DNA of 64,000 nt from Streptomyces erythrochromogenes (lineage in GTDB: Bacteria; Actinomycetota; Actinomycetes; Streptomycetales; Streptomycetaceae), in the NCBI RefSeq assembly GCF_036170895.1, contig NZ_CP108036.1:7475501-7539500 (forward strand). The letters are read 5' to 3'. The notes below the pieces were generated by a model. The model ran no database searches and was not told the DNA's origin. It worked only from the letters and a program-made list of their open reading frames with translations. Below, piece after piece: positions 16,984 to 24,874 of the stretch. Position 1 is the stretch's first letter. Each line of letters opens with the position of its first letter. The translations under genes were made by a program, and so were the position numbers.

Positions 16984-17301
16984 ATGAACGACGACGCCCC
17001 GCGCAGCGAGACCGTCCGCCCGCGCATGCAGCACGTGACCACCGCCGGCTCGGCCCTGGCCGTGGCGCTGGTCCCGCTCGTGGTCGGCGTCCTGTTCGCC
17101 AAGGCGATGGCCGCCGACCCGATGACCCCGGTCAACGCCCTCATCGCGGGCGGCGGACAGCGGGCCGCTCTGCCGCGGGGCGAGTGGAAGCGGCGCGGCC
17201 ACAGCACCCTGCACCGGCTGCGCACCGCCCGGCGCGACACGGCCCGCCGCTGCGCCCGGGCCCGCGGCCTCCGTCCCCGGAGCCGCGTCCACACCGGCTG
17301 A
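16984..17301 (+). CDS. Small single-pass membrane protein
   Basis: 105 residues. One hydrophobic segment, SALAVALVPLVVGVLFAKAM (about 23-42), then a basic cytoplasmic tail rich in Arg (HRLRTARRDTARRCARARGLRPRSR). The 93-base gap to the divergent gene contains the heptamer CTGAGTA twice (16910-16916 and 16933-16939), a possible regulator half-site pair. The coding frame has normal Streptomyces third-position bias in the first half; the Arg-rich tail is less convincing, so the true 3' end may be a read-through of a once shorter gene. Family unknown. Confidence 0.5.
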   Translation: MNDDAPRSETVRPRMQHVTTAGSALAVALVPLVVGVLFAKAMAADPMTPVNALIAGGGQRAALPRGEWKRRGHSTLHRLRTARRDTARRCARARGLRPRSRVHTG

Positions 17302-17311
17302 GGTCAGCGGG

Positions 17312-17761
17312 TCAGCGGTCGTACTGCCGCAGGCACAGGTCGACGATGGACGGCGGTACGACGCCGTCGGCGGCCGCGCACAGCTCGTCCAGGCGGGGCG
17401 GCGGGGCCGGCCGGCGGCGCGGGTGCGCGGTCGCCGCCCCGGGCACCCGCGTCCGCCGGGGCGGGGCCGCCTGCTTCGCGCGCGGCCGCCCACGGGGCGG
17501 GGCCGGGACGGCAGCCCGGTCCCGGTCCGGGTCCGCGGCCGGTCCCCGGGCGGTGTCCGGGGACGCCCCGGGCGGGACTGTCGCGGGCAGTTCTCCCAGC
17601 GGCATGGCCGGCGGCGCGGCCCGCCCGGGCGCGTCGGCCGACGGCGCGGACCCCCGTACGGGAGACGGAACCGCAGCCGGGTCCTGCGGGCCGACGGAGA
17701 CACAGCCGGCGCTCGCCAGGAGCGCGACGAGGGAGAGGGGCAGGGCCCGGCGTAACTGCAT
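17312..17761 (-). CDS. Proline-rich putative lipoprotein
   Basis: 149 residues. The N-terminus MQLRRALPLSLVALLASAGC has a lipobox LASAGC with the lipidation cysteine at residue 20. The middle is a disordered Pro/Ala/Arg linker, and the C-terminus (LDELCAAADGVVPPSIVDLCLRQY) has two cysteines that may form a disulfide. It should be anchored to the outer face of the membrane after lipidation. It is convergent with the small membrane protein (10-base gap) and divergent from the MFS gene. Confidence 0.75.
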   Translation of the reverse strand: MQLRRALPLSLVALLASAGCVSVGPQDPAAVPSPVRGSAPSADAPGRAAPPAMPLGELPATVPPGASPDTARGPAADPDRDRAAVPAPPRGRPRAKQAAPPRRTRVPGAATAHPRRRPAPPPRLDELCAAADGVVPPSIVDLCLRQYDR

Positions 17762-17959
17762 CCGACCACCTTGCCGTACGGCCCGGCGCGTTCCGCTCAC
17801 CGCCTCACGCGTCCGGGTGACAGCGGGCGGCGGAGGGAACGGACGGGGCGTGTGGGAGATTGGCACGCACGCACGCACGGGCGGCGGGGGAGGCGCGACC
17901 TCCGACGTCCCGTGCCGTCGAATACTGCCCGCCGATCGACCCGTACGGAGCACCGATCC

Positions 17960-19267
17960 ATGACAGCAGCCGCCGCGCCCGGCAGTCCCGCGCCGTCCCC
18001 CGAGCCCGGTGGGTCCCCCGAGCCCGGTGGGTCCTCCGAACCCGGTGGGTCCTCCGCGTCCGCGCCACCCCCCGCCGCAGGGTCCATACCCGGCCGGGCG
18101 GGTTCCGGCCCCGCCCCCTGGAAGGGCTGGGCGGCCGTCTGCGCCGTCGCCCTCGGCATCTTCTGCCTGATCACCTCCGAACTGCTGCCCGTCGGGCTGC
18201 TCACCCCCGTCGGGGCCGACCTCGGGGTGTCCGACGGGACCGCCGGGCTGATGGTCACCGTGCCCGGGCTGGTGGCCGGGTTCTGCGCGCCGCTGGTCAC
18301 CGTCGCAGCCGGCCGCCTGGACCGGCGGCTCGTCCTGTGCGTGCTCATCGCGCTGACGGCCGCCGCCAACCTCGCCGCCGCCCTCGCCCCGGGCTTCGCC
18401 GTCGTACTGGCGGCGCGCCTGCTCGTAGGAGTCGGCGTCGGCGGCTTCTGGGCCATCGCCGGGGGACTCGCGGTCCGGCTCGTTCCCGAGCGCCACGTCG
18501 GCCGGGCCACCGCCCTCGTCTTCGGGGGCGTGCCCACCGCCTCCGTGCTCGGCGTCCCCGCCGGAACCCTGCTCGGCGAACTCGGGGGCTGGCGCACCGC
18601 CTTCGCCGCGGTCGGCGTCCTCGGCCTCGTCACGCTGACCGCCCTGGTGGTCCTGCTGCCCCCGCTGCCACCGACCCGGCACATCGGCTTCCGCCAACTC
18701 ACCGCCCTGCTCCGCGAGAACCGCGCGGTCCGCGCCGGAGTCCTCGTCACCTTCCTCGTGGTGACCGGGCAGTTCGCCGCCTACACCTTCGTCCGGCCGA
18801 TCCTCCAGGACGTCTCCGGCGTCGACGCCGGGTTCGTCAGCACCCTCCTCCTCGGCTACGGCGTCGCGGGCGTCGCGGGCAACTTCCTGGCCGGGGCGCG
18901 AGACGCCTACCGGACGCTCCTCGTGATCAGCGCCGCCCTCTCCGTGATCCTCGCGCTCATCGCGGTCCTGCCGGGACCGGCCGCCGGGACCACCCTGCTG
19001 CTCGCCTGGGGACTCGCCTACGGAGGGGTCTCGGTGAGCGTGCAGGGCTGGATGATCAAGGCCGCCCCGGCCGCCACGGAGGCGGCGTCCTCGCTGATGG
19101 TGGCCATGTTCAACCTCGCCATAGCGGCCGGAGCGCTGTTCGGCGGCCTCGCGGTCGACGGCATCTCCGCACCTGCCGCCCCGCTCGGCGGAGCCGCCCT
19201 GATGCTCGTGGCCGCCGTCACCGTCTGGGCCACGGCGATCCGCCGCCGGCCCGACCGCCTCGGCTGA
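17960..19267 (+). CDS. MFS transporter, drug/arabinose-efflux type
   Basis: 435 residues with 12 predicted helices from about residue 55. The loop 2-3 and helix motifs (AAGRLDRRLVLCVLIAL, LLVGVGVGGFWAIAGGLAVRLVP, FGGVPTASVLGVPAGTLLGELGGWRTAF) identify the AraJ/NepI-like DHA1 group, proton-driven exporters of purine nucleosides, sugars or drugs. The cytoplasmic N-terminus has an unusual low-complexity Pro/Gly/Ser stretch with three copies of an 18-base repeat coding EPGGSP/S (about 18000-18055). The ATG at 17960 was chosen as the first Met; a start after the repeat is possible. Confidence 0.9.
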   Translation: MTAAAAPGSPAPSPEPGGSPEPGGSSEPGGSSASAPPPAAGSIPGRAGSGPAPWKGWAAVCAVALGIFCLITSELLPVGLLTPVGADLGVSDGTAGLMVTVPGLVAGFCAPLVTVAAGRLDRRLVLCVLIALTAAANLAAALAPGFAVVLAARLLVGVGVGGFWAIAGGLAVRLVPERHVGRATALVFGGVPTASVLGVPAGTLLGELGGWRTAFAAVGVLGLVTLTALVVLLPPLPPTRHIGFRQLTALLRENRAVRAGVLVTFLVVTGQFAAYTFVRPILQDVSGVDAGFVSTLLLGYGVAGVAGNFLAGARDAYRTLLVISAALSVILALIAVLPGPAAGTTLLLAWGLAYGGVSVSVQGWMIKAAPAATEAASSLMVAMFNLAIAAGALFGGLAVDGISAPAAPLGGAALMLVAAVTVWATAIRRRPDRLG

Positions 19268-19584
19268 CGGATCGCGCCCGACAGAACGGATGAACCGGAG
19301 CAGACCGGACATGGGGCTTGACCCGGCCCGGGCCGGAGGGCAAGAGTGCGCCCGATCAAGAACCACAGTTCGAGCCGCACCTCGGAGATACGCAGATGTC
19401 CATACCGGTTCGTTTCCTCCTCGCCCCGCCCGTGATCTGCGGTTCTCCGGCACCCGGCAGGCCCGGCGCCCACGGCGCCGACGCGGCCCAGGCTCCCGCC
19501 GCCCGGCGGCGCAGAGCCTGACCGGCCGGGTGGGGGCCGGCGCCGCACCGCCGCGCCGGCTCCCACCCCTGCCGGGAGACAGCC
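19268..19584 (+). other. Intergenic region with a possible small peptide gene
   Basis: 317 bases without a firm gene. A 41-codon frame at 19396-19521 (MSIPVRFLLAPPVICGS ...) begins 6 nt after CTCGGAGA and could encode a short peptide, but its tail is Pro/Ala/Arg-rich and could be chance. The sequence just before the next gene contains GGGAG, its ribosome site. I see no hairpin or repeat. Confidence 0.35.
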
Positions 19585-20373
19585 ATGTCCCAGCACCTCG
19601 ATGAGAACGGGCTCGCTCCCGACGACGCCCTGCTCGTACGCCCGTACGTCGCCCCCTCCGGCCCGTCGGCCCGGGCGGAGGCTCCCGCCTGGCCGCAGAC
19701 CGGGCCGTTCGCCTTCCCCGGCCCCGCACACGGCCCCGCACACGGCGCAGCGCACGGCTCCGCATTCGGCCCGGACGCCGCAGTTCCGGCGCCGGAGGGC
19801 GTGCCCACCGCGGCTCCCGCGCCTGCCGCTCGCGGAGCCCGGGCATCCGCAGGCGCCGGCCGCCGCAGCCGGCTCCCGGTGGCCGTGGCCGGCCTGCTCG
19901 CGCTCGCCGCCGTCGGTGCCCTCGTGCTCCTGCTGACCGGCCCCGACCCGGAGCCGCCCCGGGCCGACCCGCCGGCCGACCTGTCCCTGCCGGCGCTCCC
20001 GGGCCGCAGCCCGGACGCCGGCACGCAGTCCCCCGGCCCGGCGGCGCCGTCCGCCCGGTCCGCCGAACCGTCGGCCACGGCCACCGGCGCGTCGGACGCG
20101 ACGACGAGCCCGGTTACGAAACCGCCCGCCACACCGAGCGCGTCGGCCCCGAGGCCGTCGACCGCGTACGTGACCCTGCGCATGGGTGACAGCGGGCCCG
20201 AGGTGCGCGCCCTCCAGGAGATGCTCTACGGGCAGGGGTTCACGTACGTCTCCGTCACCGGCGTCTACGACGGCCAGACCAAGCGCGGTGTCGGCCAGCT
20301 CCAGCGCGACCGCTCCATCAAGGGCGACCCCCAGGGCGTCTACGGGCCGAACACCCAGGCGGCCATGCAGTAG
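19585..20373 (+). CDS. Membrane-anchored peptidoglycan-binding protein
   Basis: 262 residues. A cytoplasmic Pro/Ala/His-rich region (with short GPAH/GAAH tandem repeats at 46-62) precedes one membrane helix (about 97-118, RLPVAVAGLLALAAVGALVLLL). Then comes a disordered Pro/Ser/Thr wall-spanning linker (120-190) and a PG_binding_1 domain at 194-262 (LRMGDSGPEVRALQEML ... VTGVYDGQTKRGVGQLQRD ... DPQGVYGPNTQAAM). The domain binds the cell wall. This is the common Streptomyces type II topology; no enzymatic domain is attached, so it may tether something or act as a wall sensor. Confidence 0.9.
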   Translation: MSQHLDENGLAPDDALLVRPYVAPSGPSARAEAPAWPQTGPFAFPGPAHGPAHGAAHGSAFGPDAAVPAPEGVPTAAPAPAARGARASAGAGRRSRLPVAVAGLLALAAVGALVLLLTGPDPEPPRADPPADLSLPALPGRSPDAGTQSPGPAAPSARSAEPSATATGASDATTSPVTKPPATPSASAPRPSTAYVTLRMGDSGPEVRALQEMLYGQGFTYVSVTGVYDGQTKRGVGQLQRDRSIKGDPQGVYGPNTQAAMQ

Positions 20374-20388
20374 CAGACGCCTCGTGCC

Positions 20389-21132
20389 TCAGCGGCCGCC
20401 CGCGACCCGCAGTACGGTGCCCGTCGTGTACGAGGCGTCCGGGGACAGCAGCCAGGAGACCGCCCCGGCGATCTCCTCGGGCCGGCCGGGCCGCCGCAGC
20501 GGCGTCTCGGCCCCGATGCGGGCCGGGCGGTCGGGGTCGCCCATCGCGGCGTGCATGTCGGTCTCGATGGTGCCGGGCGCCACGGCGTTGACCCGGATCC
20601 CGTCAGGGCCCAGCTCCTTCGCGAGCCCCACCGTCAGGGCGTCGGTGGCCGCCTTGGTCGCCGCGTAGTGCACGTACTCCCCGGGGCTGCCCAGGGTGGC
20701 CGCCGCCGAGGAGACGTTCACGATCGCCCCGCCTCCGGACTCCGCCATGTCGCGGGCGGCCCGGCGGCAGCACAGCAGGTACCCGAGGAGGTTGACCTCG
20801 ACGACCCGGCGCAGGTCCTCGGTGCGGGCGTCGGCGAGCCGGCCCAGCGGTCCTGTCACCCCGGCGTTGTTGACCAGGCCCGTCACCGTGCCGAGTTCGG
20901 CGCCGGCGATGTCGAAGAGCCGCTCGACGCCGCATTCCTCCGAGGTGTCGACCTGTACGGTCACGCAGCGGGCCCCGGCGGCCCGTACGCGCCCGGCGAC
21001 GGCCTCGGCCGACGCCTCGTCGCGGACGTAGCCCAGCACCAGGTCGTGCCCGTCGGCGGCCAGCCGCAGACAGGTCGCCGCACCGATGCCCCTGCTGCCG
21101 CCCGTGACGACGGTGACCGGACGACGTGACAT
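20389..21132 (-). CDS. Short-chain dehydrogenase/reductase (FabG-like)
   Basis: 247 residues, the classical SDR length. Cofactor loop TGGSRGIG (10-17), NNAG (about 88-91), catalytic Ser in VNVSSAAA, and the YxxxK pair in YVHYAATKAATDAL, plus the late RPEEIAGAVSWLLSPDASYTTG motif of FabG/glucose-dehydrogenase types. NADP preference is suggested by Arg in the TGxxxGIG loop. The substrate is unknown. It is divergent from the RNA ligase gene; the 203-base spacer holds a short perfect palindrome. Confidence 0.93.
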   Translation of the reverse strand: MSRRPVTVVTGGSRGIGAATCLRLAADGHDLVLGYVRDEASAEAVAGRVRAAGARCVTVQVDTSEECGVERLFDIAGAELGTVTGLVNNAGVTGPLGRLADARTEDLRRVVEVNLLGYLLCCRRAARDMAESGGGAIVNVSSAAATLGSPGEYVHYAATKAATDALTVGLAKELGPDGIRVNAVAPGTIETDMHAAMGDPDRPARIGAETPLRRPGRPEEIAGAVSWLLSPDASYTTGTVLRVAGGR

Positions 21133-21220
21133 GTGAGCCTCCTGCGGGACGCGGATCGTGGAGCTGGCGCGTGCGGGCGCCCTTCGCGTCGCACGGTGCG
21201 GCAGGCTAACACCGTGATAA

Positions 21221-21235
21221 TCGCTGGACCAGCGA
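21221..21235. promoter_or_regulatory. Palindrome in the SDR/RNA-ligase divergent promoter region
   Basis: TCGCTGG-A-CCAGCGA is a perfect 7-bp inverted repeat with a 1-base centre, flanked by A/T-rich bases (GATAA before, AAAAT after) in an otherwise GC-rich gap. It is a plausible regulator site controlling one or both divergent genes. No regulator gene is adjacent. Confidence 0.45.
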
Positions 21236-21335
21236 AAATGGCGGGACGGAAAGTGGCGTCACCGATGCGCCGCACGATCGCGCAGCCGCAATTGCGCGTG
21301 TCGGTCCCGTCCATGACGACCCGTTGGAGCCCTCC

Positions 21336-22412
21336 ATGTCGACCTTGCGCGTCACAGCCGAAGAGCTGACCGTCCACGACCATCCGAACGCCGACGCGTT
21401 GGAGCTGGCCCAGGTGGGCCTCTACCGAGCGGTGATCGCCAAGGGCGCCTACCGCACCGGAGAGTTCGCGCTCTACATACCCGAACAGGCCGTGCTGCCC
21501 GCCGGCCTGATCGAGGAGCTCGGCCTCACCGGACGGCTCGCCGGCGGCTCCGCCGACCGGGTCAAGGCGGTCCGGCTGCGCGGCGAGCTCTCGCAGGGCC
21601 TGGTGTGCCGGCCCCGCGCCCTCGCCGACGTCGACCTCGCGCAGGCGGCCAAGGAGGGCACCGACTTCGCGGAGCTGCTCGGCATCACCAAATGGGCCCC
21701 GCCCATACCCACCACCATGAGCGGCGACGTCGAGGCCGCCGCCGACCTGATGCCGTGGGTGGACATCGAGAACCTGCAGCGCTATCCGCACATCTTCGAG
21801 CCCGGCGAGCCCGTCGTCCTCACCGAGAAGCTGCACGGAACGGCCAGCCTGTTCACGTACGTCGTCGAGGGCGGACGCTCCGTCGTCTCCTCGAAGGGCT
21901 TCGGCGCGAAGGGACTGGCCCTCAAGGAGGACGAGCGCAACCTCTACTGGCGCGCGGTGCGCGGCCACGGGGTGCCCGCCGTCGCCGAGGCCTTGGCCGA
22001 ACGCCTCGGGGCGACCCGGGTCGGGATCTTCGGAGAGGTGTACGGGGCGGGCGTCCAGGACCTGGCGTACGGCACCGACGTACGCACCGCCGACACGCCG
22101 CCCGGATACGCCGTCTTCGACGTGTCCGCGGAGATCGACGGACAGGTCCGCTGGCTGGACCCGGCGGCCGTCCTCACGGACGGCGAACTGCCGCTGGTGC
22201 CGAGGCTCTACGAGGGCCCGTACGACCTGGACACGGTGCTGGAGCACGCGAGCGGCCGCGAGACGGTGTCCGGGCGGGCCGTGCACCTGCGGGAGGGCGT
22301 GGTCATCCGCCCGGCGGCCGAACGGTACAGCCCGGTCGTGGGCGGCCGTGCCATCGCCAAGGCGGTCAGCCCGGCCTACCTGACCCGCAAGGGCGGCACC
22401 GAGTACGAGTGA
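21336..22412 (+). CDS. ATP-dependent RNA ligase, Deinococcus DraRnl (Rnl5) type
   Basis: 358 residues. It has the nucleotidyltransferase motifs in order: motif I EKLHGT with Lys165 as the AMP-accepting residue, motif III IFGEVYG (231-237), motif IV REGVVIRP (319-326) and motif V AKAVSPAYL (341-349, Lys342). An N-terminal OB-like module of about 120 residues (MSTLRVTAEELTVHDHPNADALELA) marks the Rnl5/DraRnl family, where it is needed for sealing nicked duplexes with a 3'-OH ribonucleotide (family knowledge). The role is probably RNA or DNA-templated RNA repair. The start ATG 21336 has GGAG 6 nt upstream. No RtcB-, Hen1- or Pnkp-type partner is adjacent. Confidence 0.92.
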   Translation: MSTLRVTAEELTVHDHPNADALELAQVGLYRAVIAKGAYRTGEFALYIPEQAVLPAGLIEELGLTGRLAGGSADRVKAVRLRGELSQGLVCRPRALADVDLAQAAKEGTDFAELLGITKWAPPIPTTMSGDVEAAADLMPWVDIENLQRYPHIFEPGEPVVLTEKLHGTASLFTYVVEGGRSVVSSKGFGAKGLALKEDERNLYWRAVRGHGVPAVAEALAERLGATRVGIFGEVYGAGVQDLAYGTDVRTADTPPGYAVFDVSAEIDGQVRWLDPAAVLTDGELPLVPRLYEGPYDLDTVLEHASGRETVSGRAVHLREGVVIRPAAERYSPVVGGRAIAKAVSPAYLTRKGGTEYE

Positions 22413-22488
22413 TCACCCTCCAGTGTGATCAGATGCCTGCCGTCGATGCCCTGAGCAGGGCGCTCGAAAGCCCGGGGGAACCGCCCGT

Positions 22489-22760
22489 GCGGCCGTTGCC
22501 GCCGGCGGTGCCACCGCCGAGCTCCTCAGCGGCCCCGGCTCCGCACATGAGCCGGCGGGCCGGGAACTCCTGCTCGCGCACGGGTTTCCCGAGCACCCGG
22601 CCCGCTTCGCCGCCACCCGCGCCACCTGGCACGGGAGAGCCGTGAGCGTCGAGGAACTGCTGGTCGGCACCGCCGACAAGGTGTGGAAGGGCAAGCGCGT
22701 CCACGACCTGGAGGACCTCCTGGTGGGCCGTCTCGCCCTACTGCGCGGAACGGCTTCCGC
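22489..22760 (+). pseudogene. HD-domain phosphohydrolase remnant
   Basis: An open frame without a start encodes AAVAAGGATAELLSGPGSAH, then GRELLLAHGFPEHPARFAATR, ATWHGRAVSVEELLVGTADK and VWKGKRVHDLEDLLVGRLA. The last two segments are the well-conserved C-terminal half of a Streptomyces HD hydrolase (VEDLLVxxADKxWKGKR). The upstream HD signature and the normal C-terminal helix are missing, and the frame runs out into unrelated Pro/Ala coding before the next gene. It is a leftover fragment, not a functional enzyme. Confidence 0.65.
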
Positions 22761-22861
22761 CAGCACCGGCGACACGACGAGACCGTCGCCCTCCGCGATC
22801 CGCCCCGAGGCGGGCACCGCGGCCGTCCGGCCCGGCCCGCCGGGGGCGGTCTGCGGGCCCG

Positions 22862-23284
22862 TCAGTAGGTGGGGCAGATGTTGGCCTGGACCGTGGCGAG
22901 GATGAGTGCGCTCTTGGTCGGGCCGAAGCCGTTGGGGTGGTTGGGGCCGATGAAGCGCTGCTCGACCTGGGCGACGCGCTTGGTGGGGTCCTTCTCGTCC
23001 TTCATGGCGGTGCACTGGTCGCGGCCGCGGCTGATGGCCTGGTCGTCCTTGCCGTTGACGATCTCGGGGTCGATGCCGGTCAGCGTGGCGAGGTAGATGG
23101 CGCGCTTCTCGCCGGTGGGCGCGGGCGGGATCCCGGCGGCTTCCGTGGCGCCGGGGCCGGCGGGCGTCGTCGGCACGGTGGCGACCGGGGTGGGCTCGGC
23201 GTCGGCCTCGGGCTCGCTGGTGCAGCCGGCGAGGGCGAGGAGCGTGACGGCTGCCAGCAGGGTGGCGGCTTCATGTGTGCGCAT
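22862..23284 (-). CDS. DUF732-like lipoprotein
   Basis: 140 residues. Lipoprotein signal MRTHEAATLLAAVTLLALAGC with lipobox LALAGC (Cys21). After a Thr/Pro/Ala linker, the domain at about 57-140 (AIYLATLTGIDPEIVNGKDD ... RGRDQCTAMKDEKDP ... VQANICPTY) has the layout of DUF732: an early Tyr/Leu helix, then two cysteines that probably form a disulfide. DUF732 proteins are extracytoplasmic and abundant in actinobacteria, with no known activity. The start is supported by the signal peptide itself. Confidence 0.82.
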   Translation of the reverse strand: MRTHEAATLLAAVTLLALAGCTSEPEADAEPTPVATVPTTPAGPGATEAAGIPPAPTGEKRAIYLATLTGIDPEIVNGKDDQAISRGRDQCTAMKDEKDPTKRVAQVEQRFIGPNHPNGFGPTKSALILATVQANICPTY

Positions 23285-23389
23285 CAGTACATGGTGGGCT
23301 CCGCGCAGGGCGGGGGAGTGGCCCGTGACGCAGCTGTGACGAGAGCGGGGGGTGCCGGGGAGGTGCGGGCTGCGCCGCCGGGCCGTGTC

Positions 23390-23611
23390 TCAGGGGGCGG
23401 TTCGGTCCTCGGTGAGCGCCTGCGCCTGCGGTTCCGGTCGGCCGGCGGGTGCGGCTTGGGGGCAGGCGGGGTTGGTGCAGGGGGCGTCGGCGTAGAGGGG
23501 GACATAGACGCCCATCGTCTTGTGCCGCTGGACCGTCGCGGGCAATTGCTGGTGGCAGCTGGGGCAAAGGTGTCCGGGGTGGGCTGCTGCGGGATGCTTT
23601 TCTCCGTCCAT
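23390..23611 (-). CDS. Small zinc-ribbon-like protein
   Basis: 73 residues. CPSC (about 17-20) and CTNPAC (about 45-50) give the CxxC ... CxxxxC spacing of a small metal site. The tail is Pro/Ala-rich and probably disordered. The start ATG 23611 lies in an A/T-rich stretch that could be its promoter region. Family unknown; similar two-finger orphan proteins are frequent in Streptomyces. Confidence 0.6.
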   Translation of the reverse strand: MDGEKHPAAAHPGHLCPSCHQQLPATVQRHKTMGVYVPLYADAPCTNPACPQAAPAGRPEPQAQALTEDRTAP

Positions 23612-23667
23612 AAATCGACTTTACGTCCACTTTGCCCGGATTTGAAGCTTCCTTTTTGGTCGGGTGA

Positions 23668-24648
23668 TCACACCCCGCGGGCCGGCCTGCCCTCGTCGGG
23701 CGGTGGCGGTGGCGGTGGCGGTGGCCGGAGCAGGCTGAGGGTGACCGACGCCGCGAGGACGACGACGATCACGGCGAGGCTCACCGGCGAGGGGATCTCG
23801 GGAATCGAGGGGCTGATCAGTTCGTGCGAGGCCTGCAGGACCAGCTTCACGCCGATGAACGCGAGGATCAGGGCGAGTCCCGTACTCAGGTAGTGGAAAC
23901 GGTCGAGCATGCCGGCCAGCATGAAGTAGAGCGCCCGCAGCCCCAGGATGGCGAAGGCGTTGCTGCTGTAGACGATGAAGGCGTCACTGCTGACGGCGAG
24001 CACGGCGGGCACGCTGTCGACCGCGAAGACCAGGTCGGCCGCCTCGATCGCGGCCACCACGGCCAGCAGCGGCGTGGCGACGCGCCGGCCGGCCTCCTTC
24101 ACGACGAACTTCGTCCCGACGTAGTCGTCGCTGACCGGGACGACCTTCCGCAGCAGCCGGACGACGAGGCTGCGCCCCGGGTCGAAGCTGTCGTCCTCCT
24201 CCTTGAGGATCTTGTACGTGCTGTAGAAGAGGATCGCGGCGAAGACGTACAGGACGGCCGTGAACCGGCTGACGACGGCCACTCCGGCGGCGAGGAACAC
24301 GCCCCGGAACACCAGCGCGCCCAGCACCCCGAAGAACAGCACGCGGTGCTGGTAGGCCCGCGGGACCTTGAAATAGCCGAAGATCAGGGCGAAGACGAAC
24401 AGGTTGTCGACCGACAGGCTCTTCTCCAGCAGCCACGCCGTCGTGTACTCCACACCGGCCTGCGTGCCCACGACGGCGAACACGAGGCCGCCGAAGGCCA
24501 GGGCCAGGCCGACCCACACCCCGCTCCACGCGGCCGCCTCGCGGAAGCCGATGACGTGCGCCTTCCGGTGTGCAAGGAGATCGACCGTCAGTGCCAGCAG
24601 GACGGTGACGGCGAAGACGATCCACAGCCAATAGGGCACGTCGTACAC
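23668..24648 (-). CDS. TerC-family integral membrane protein
   Basis: 326 residues, start GTG 24648 with GGGGG 6 nt upstream. About nine hydrophobic helices. TerC signatures are LLEKSLSVDNLFVFALIFGYFKVP (about 73-96) and VAAIEAADLVFAVDSVPAVLAV (about 200-221), each with the conserved acidic residues in membrane segments (D81, E204/D207, D213). TerC/Alx proteins act in manganese efflux and metalation of exported proteins, and are linked to tellurite resistance. The C-terminal tail is a run of nine prolines encoded by a GGT/GGC-rich repeat (about 23699-23727). No partner ter genes are nearby. Confidence 0.94.
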   Translation of the reverse strand: MYDVPYWLWIVFAVTVLLALTVDLLAHRKAHVIGFREAAAWSGVWVGLALAFGGLVFAVVGTQAGVEYTTAWLLEKSLSVDNLFVFALIFGYFKVPRAYQHRVLFFGVLGALVFRGVFLAAGVAVVSRFTAVLYVFAAILFYSTYKILKEEDDSFDPGRSLVVRLLRKVVPVSDDYVGTKFVVKEAGRRVATPLLAVVAAIEAADLVFAVDSVPAVLAVSSDAFIVYSSNAFAILGLRALYFMLAGMLDRFHYLSTGLALILAFIGVKLVLQASHELISPSIPEIPSPVSLAVIVVVLAASVTLSLLRPPPPPPPPPDEGRPARGV

Positions 24649-24708
24649 GGCGGACCCCCGCAGGACGGGCAGTAGGGCGGTGGCGCCCTTACGCGCGATT
24701 TTGCCGTA

Positions 24709-24714
24709 ATTATA
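24709..24714 (-). promoter_or_regulatory. Possible -10 element for the TerC gene
   Basis: The minus strand reads AAGTATAATTACGG, giving a consensus TATAAT 61 bases upstream of the GTG start inside the most A/T-rich patch of the neighbourhood (24698-24730). No good -35 box lies 17 nt upstream. The 5' leader of about 50 nt is too short for a yybP-ykoY riboswitch of the kind seen ahead of some TerC genes. Confidence 0.4.
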
Positions 24715-24874
24715 CTTATTTGTCTTTTTGGGCGGGTGGATGCTCCCGCACCGTGTCGCGACCTCCTGGCAGTCGCCCGCGGCACGACGCGGCCCGGGCG
24801 GCGTCCAGGACGGCGATCGGCCGGTCCGCCTGCGCCTGCTCGGACCGGCCGTCCGGACGGCCGCCGGCCACTGG

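Noticed and set aside
17797..19846. Large minus-strand frames opposite the MFS gene
   Set aside because: Low-complexity Gly/Asp/Arg sequence created by the reverse of membrane codons; no start site.
22410..22431. TGATCAC-n8-GTGATCA repeat just after the RNA ligase stop as an operator
   Set aside because: It includes the stop codon and lies ahead of a pseudogene fragment; the stem could equally be a weak terminator, so I left it out of the features.
24649..24720. yybP-ykoY manganese riboswitch upstream of the TerC gene
   Set aside because: The leader is too short and lacks the conserved paired elements.
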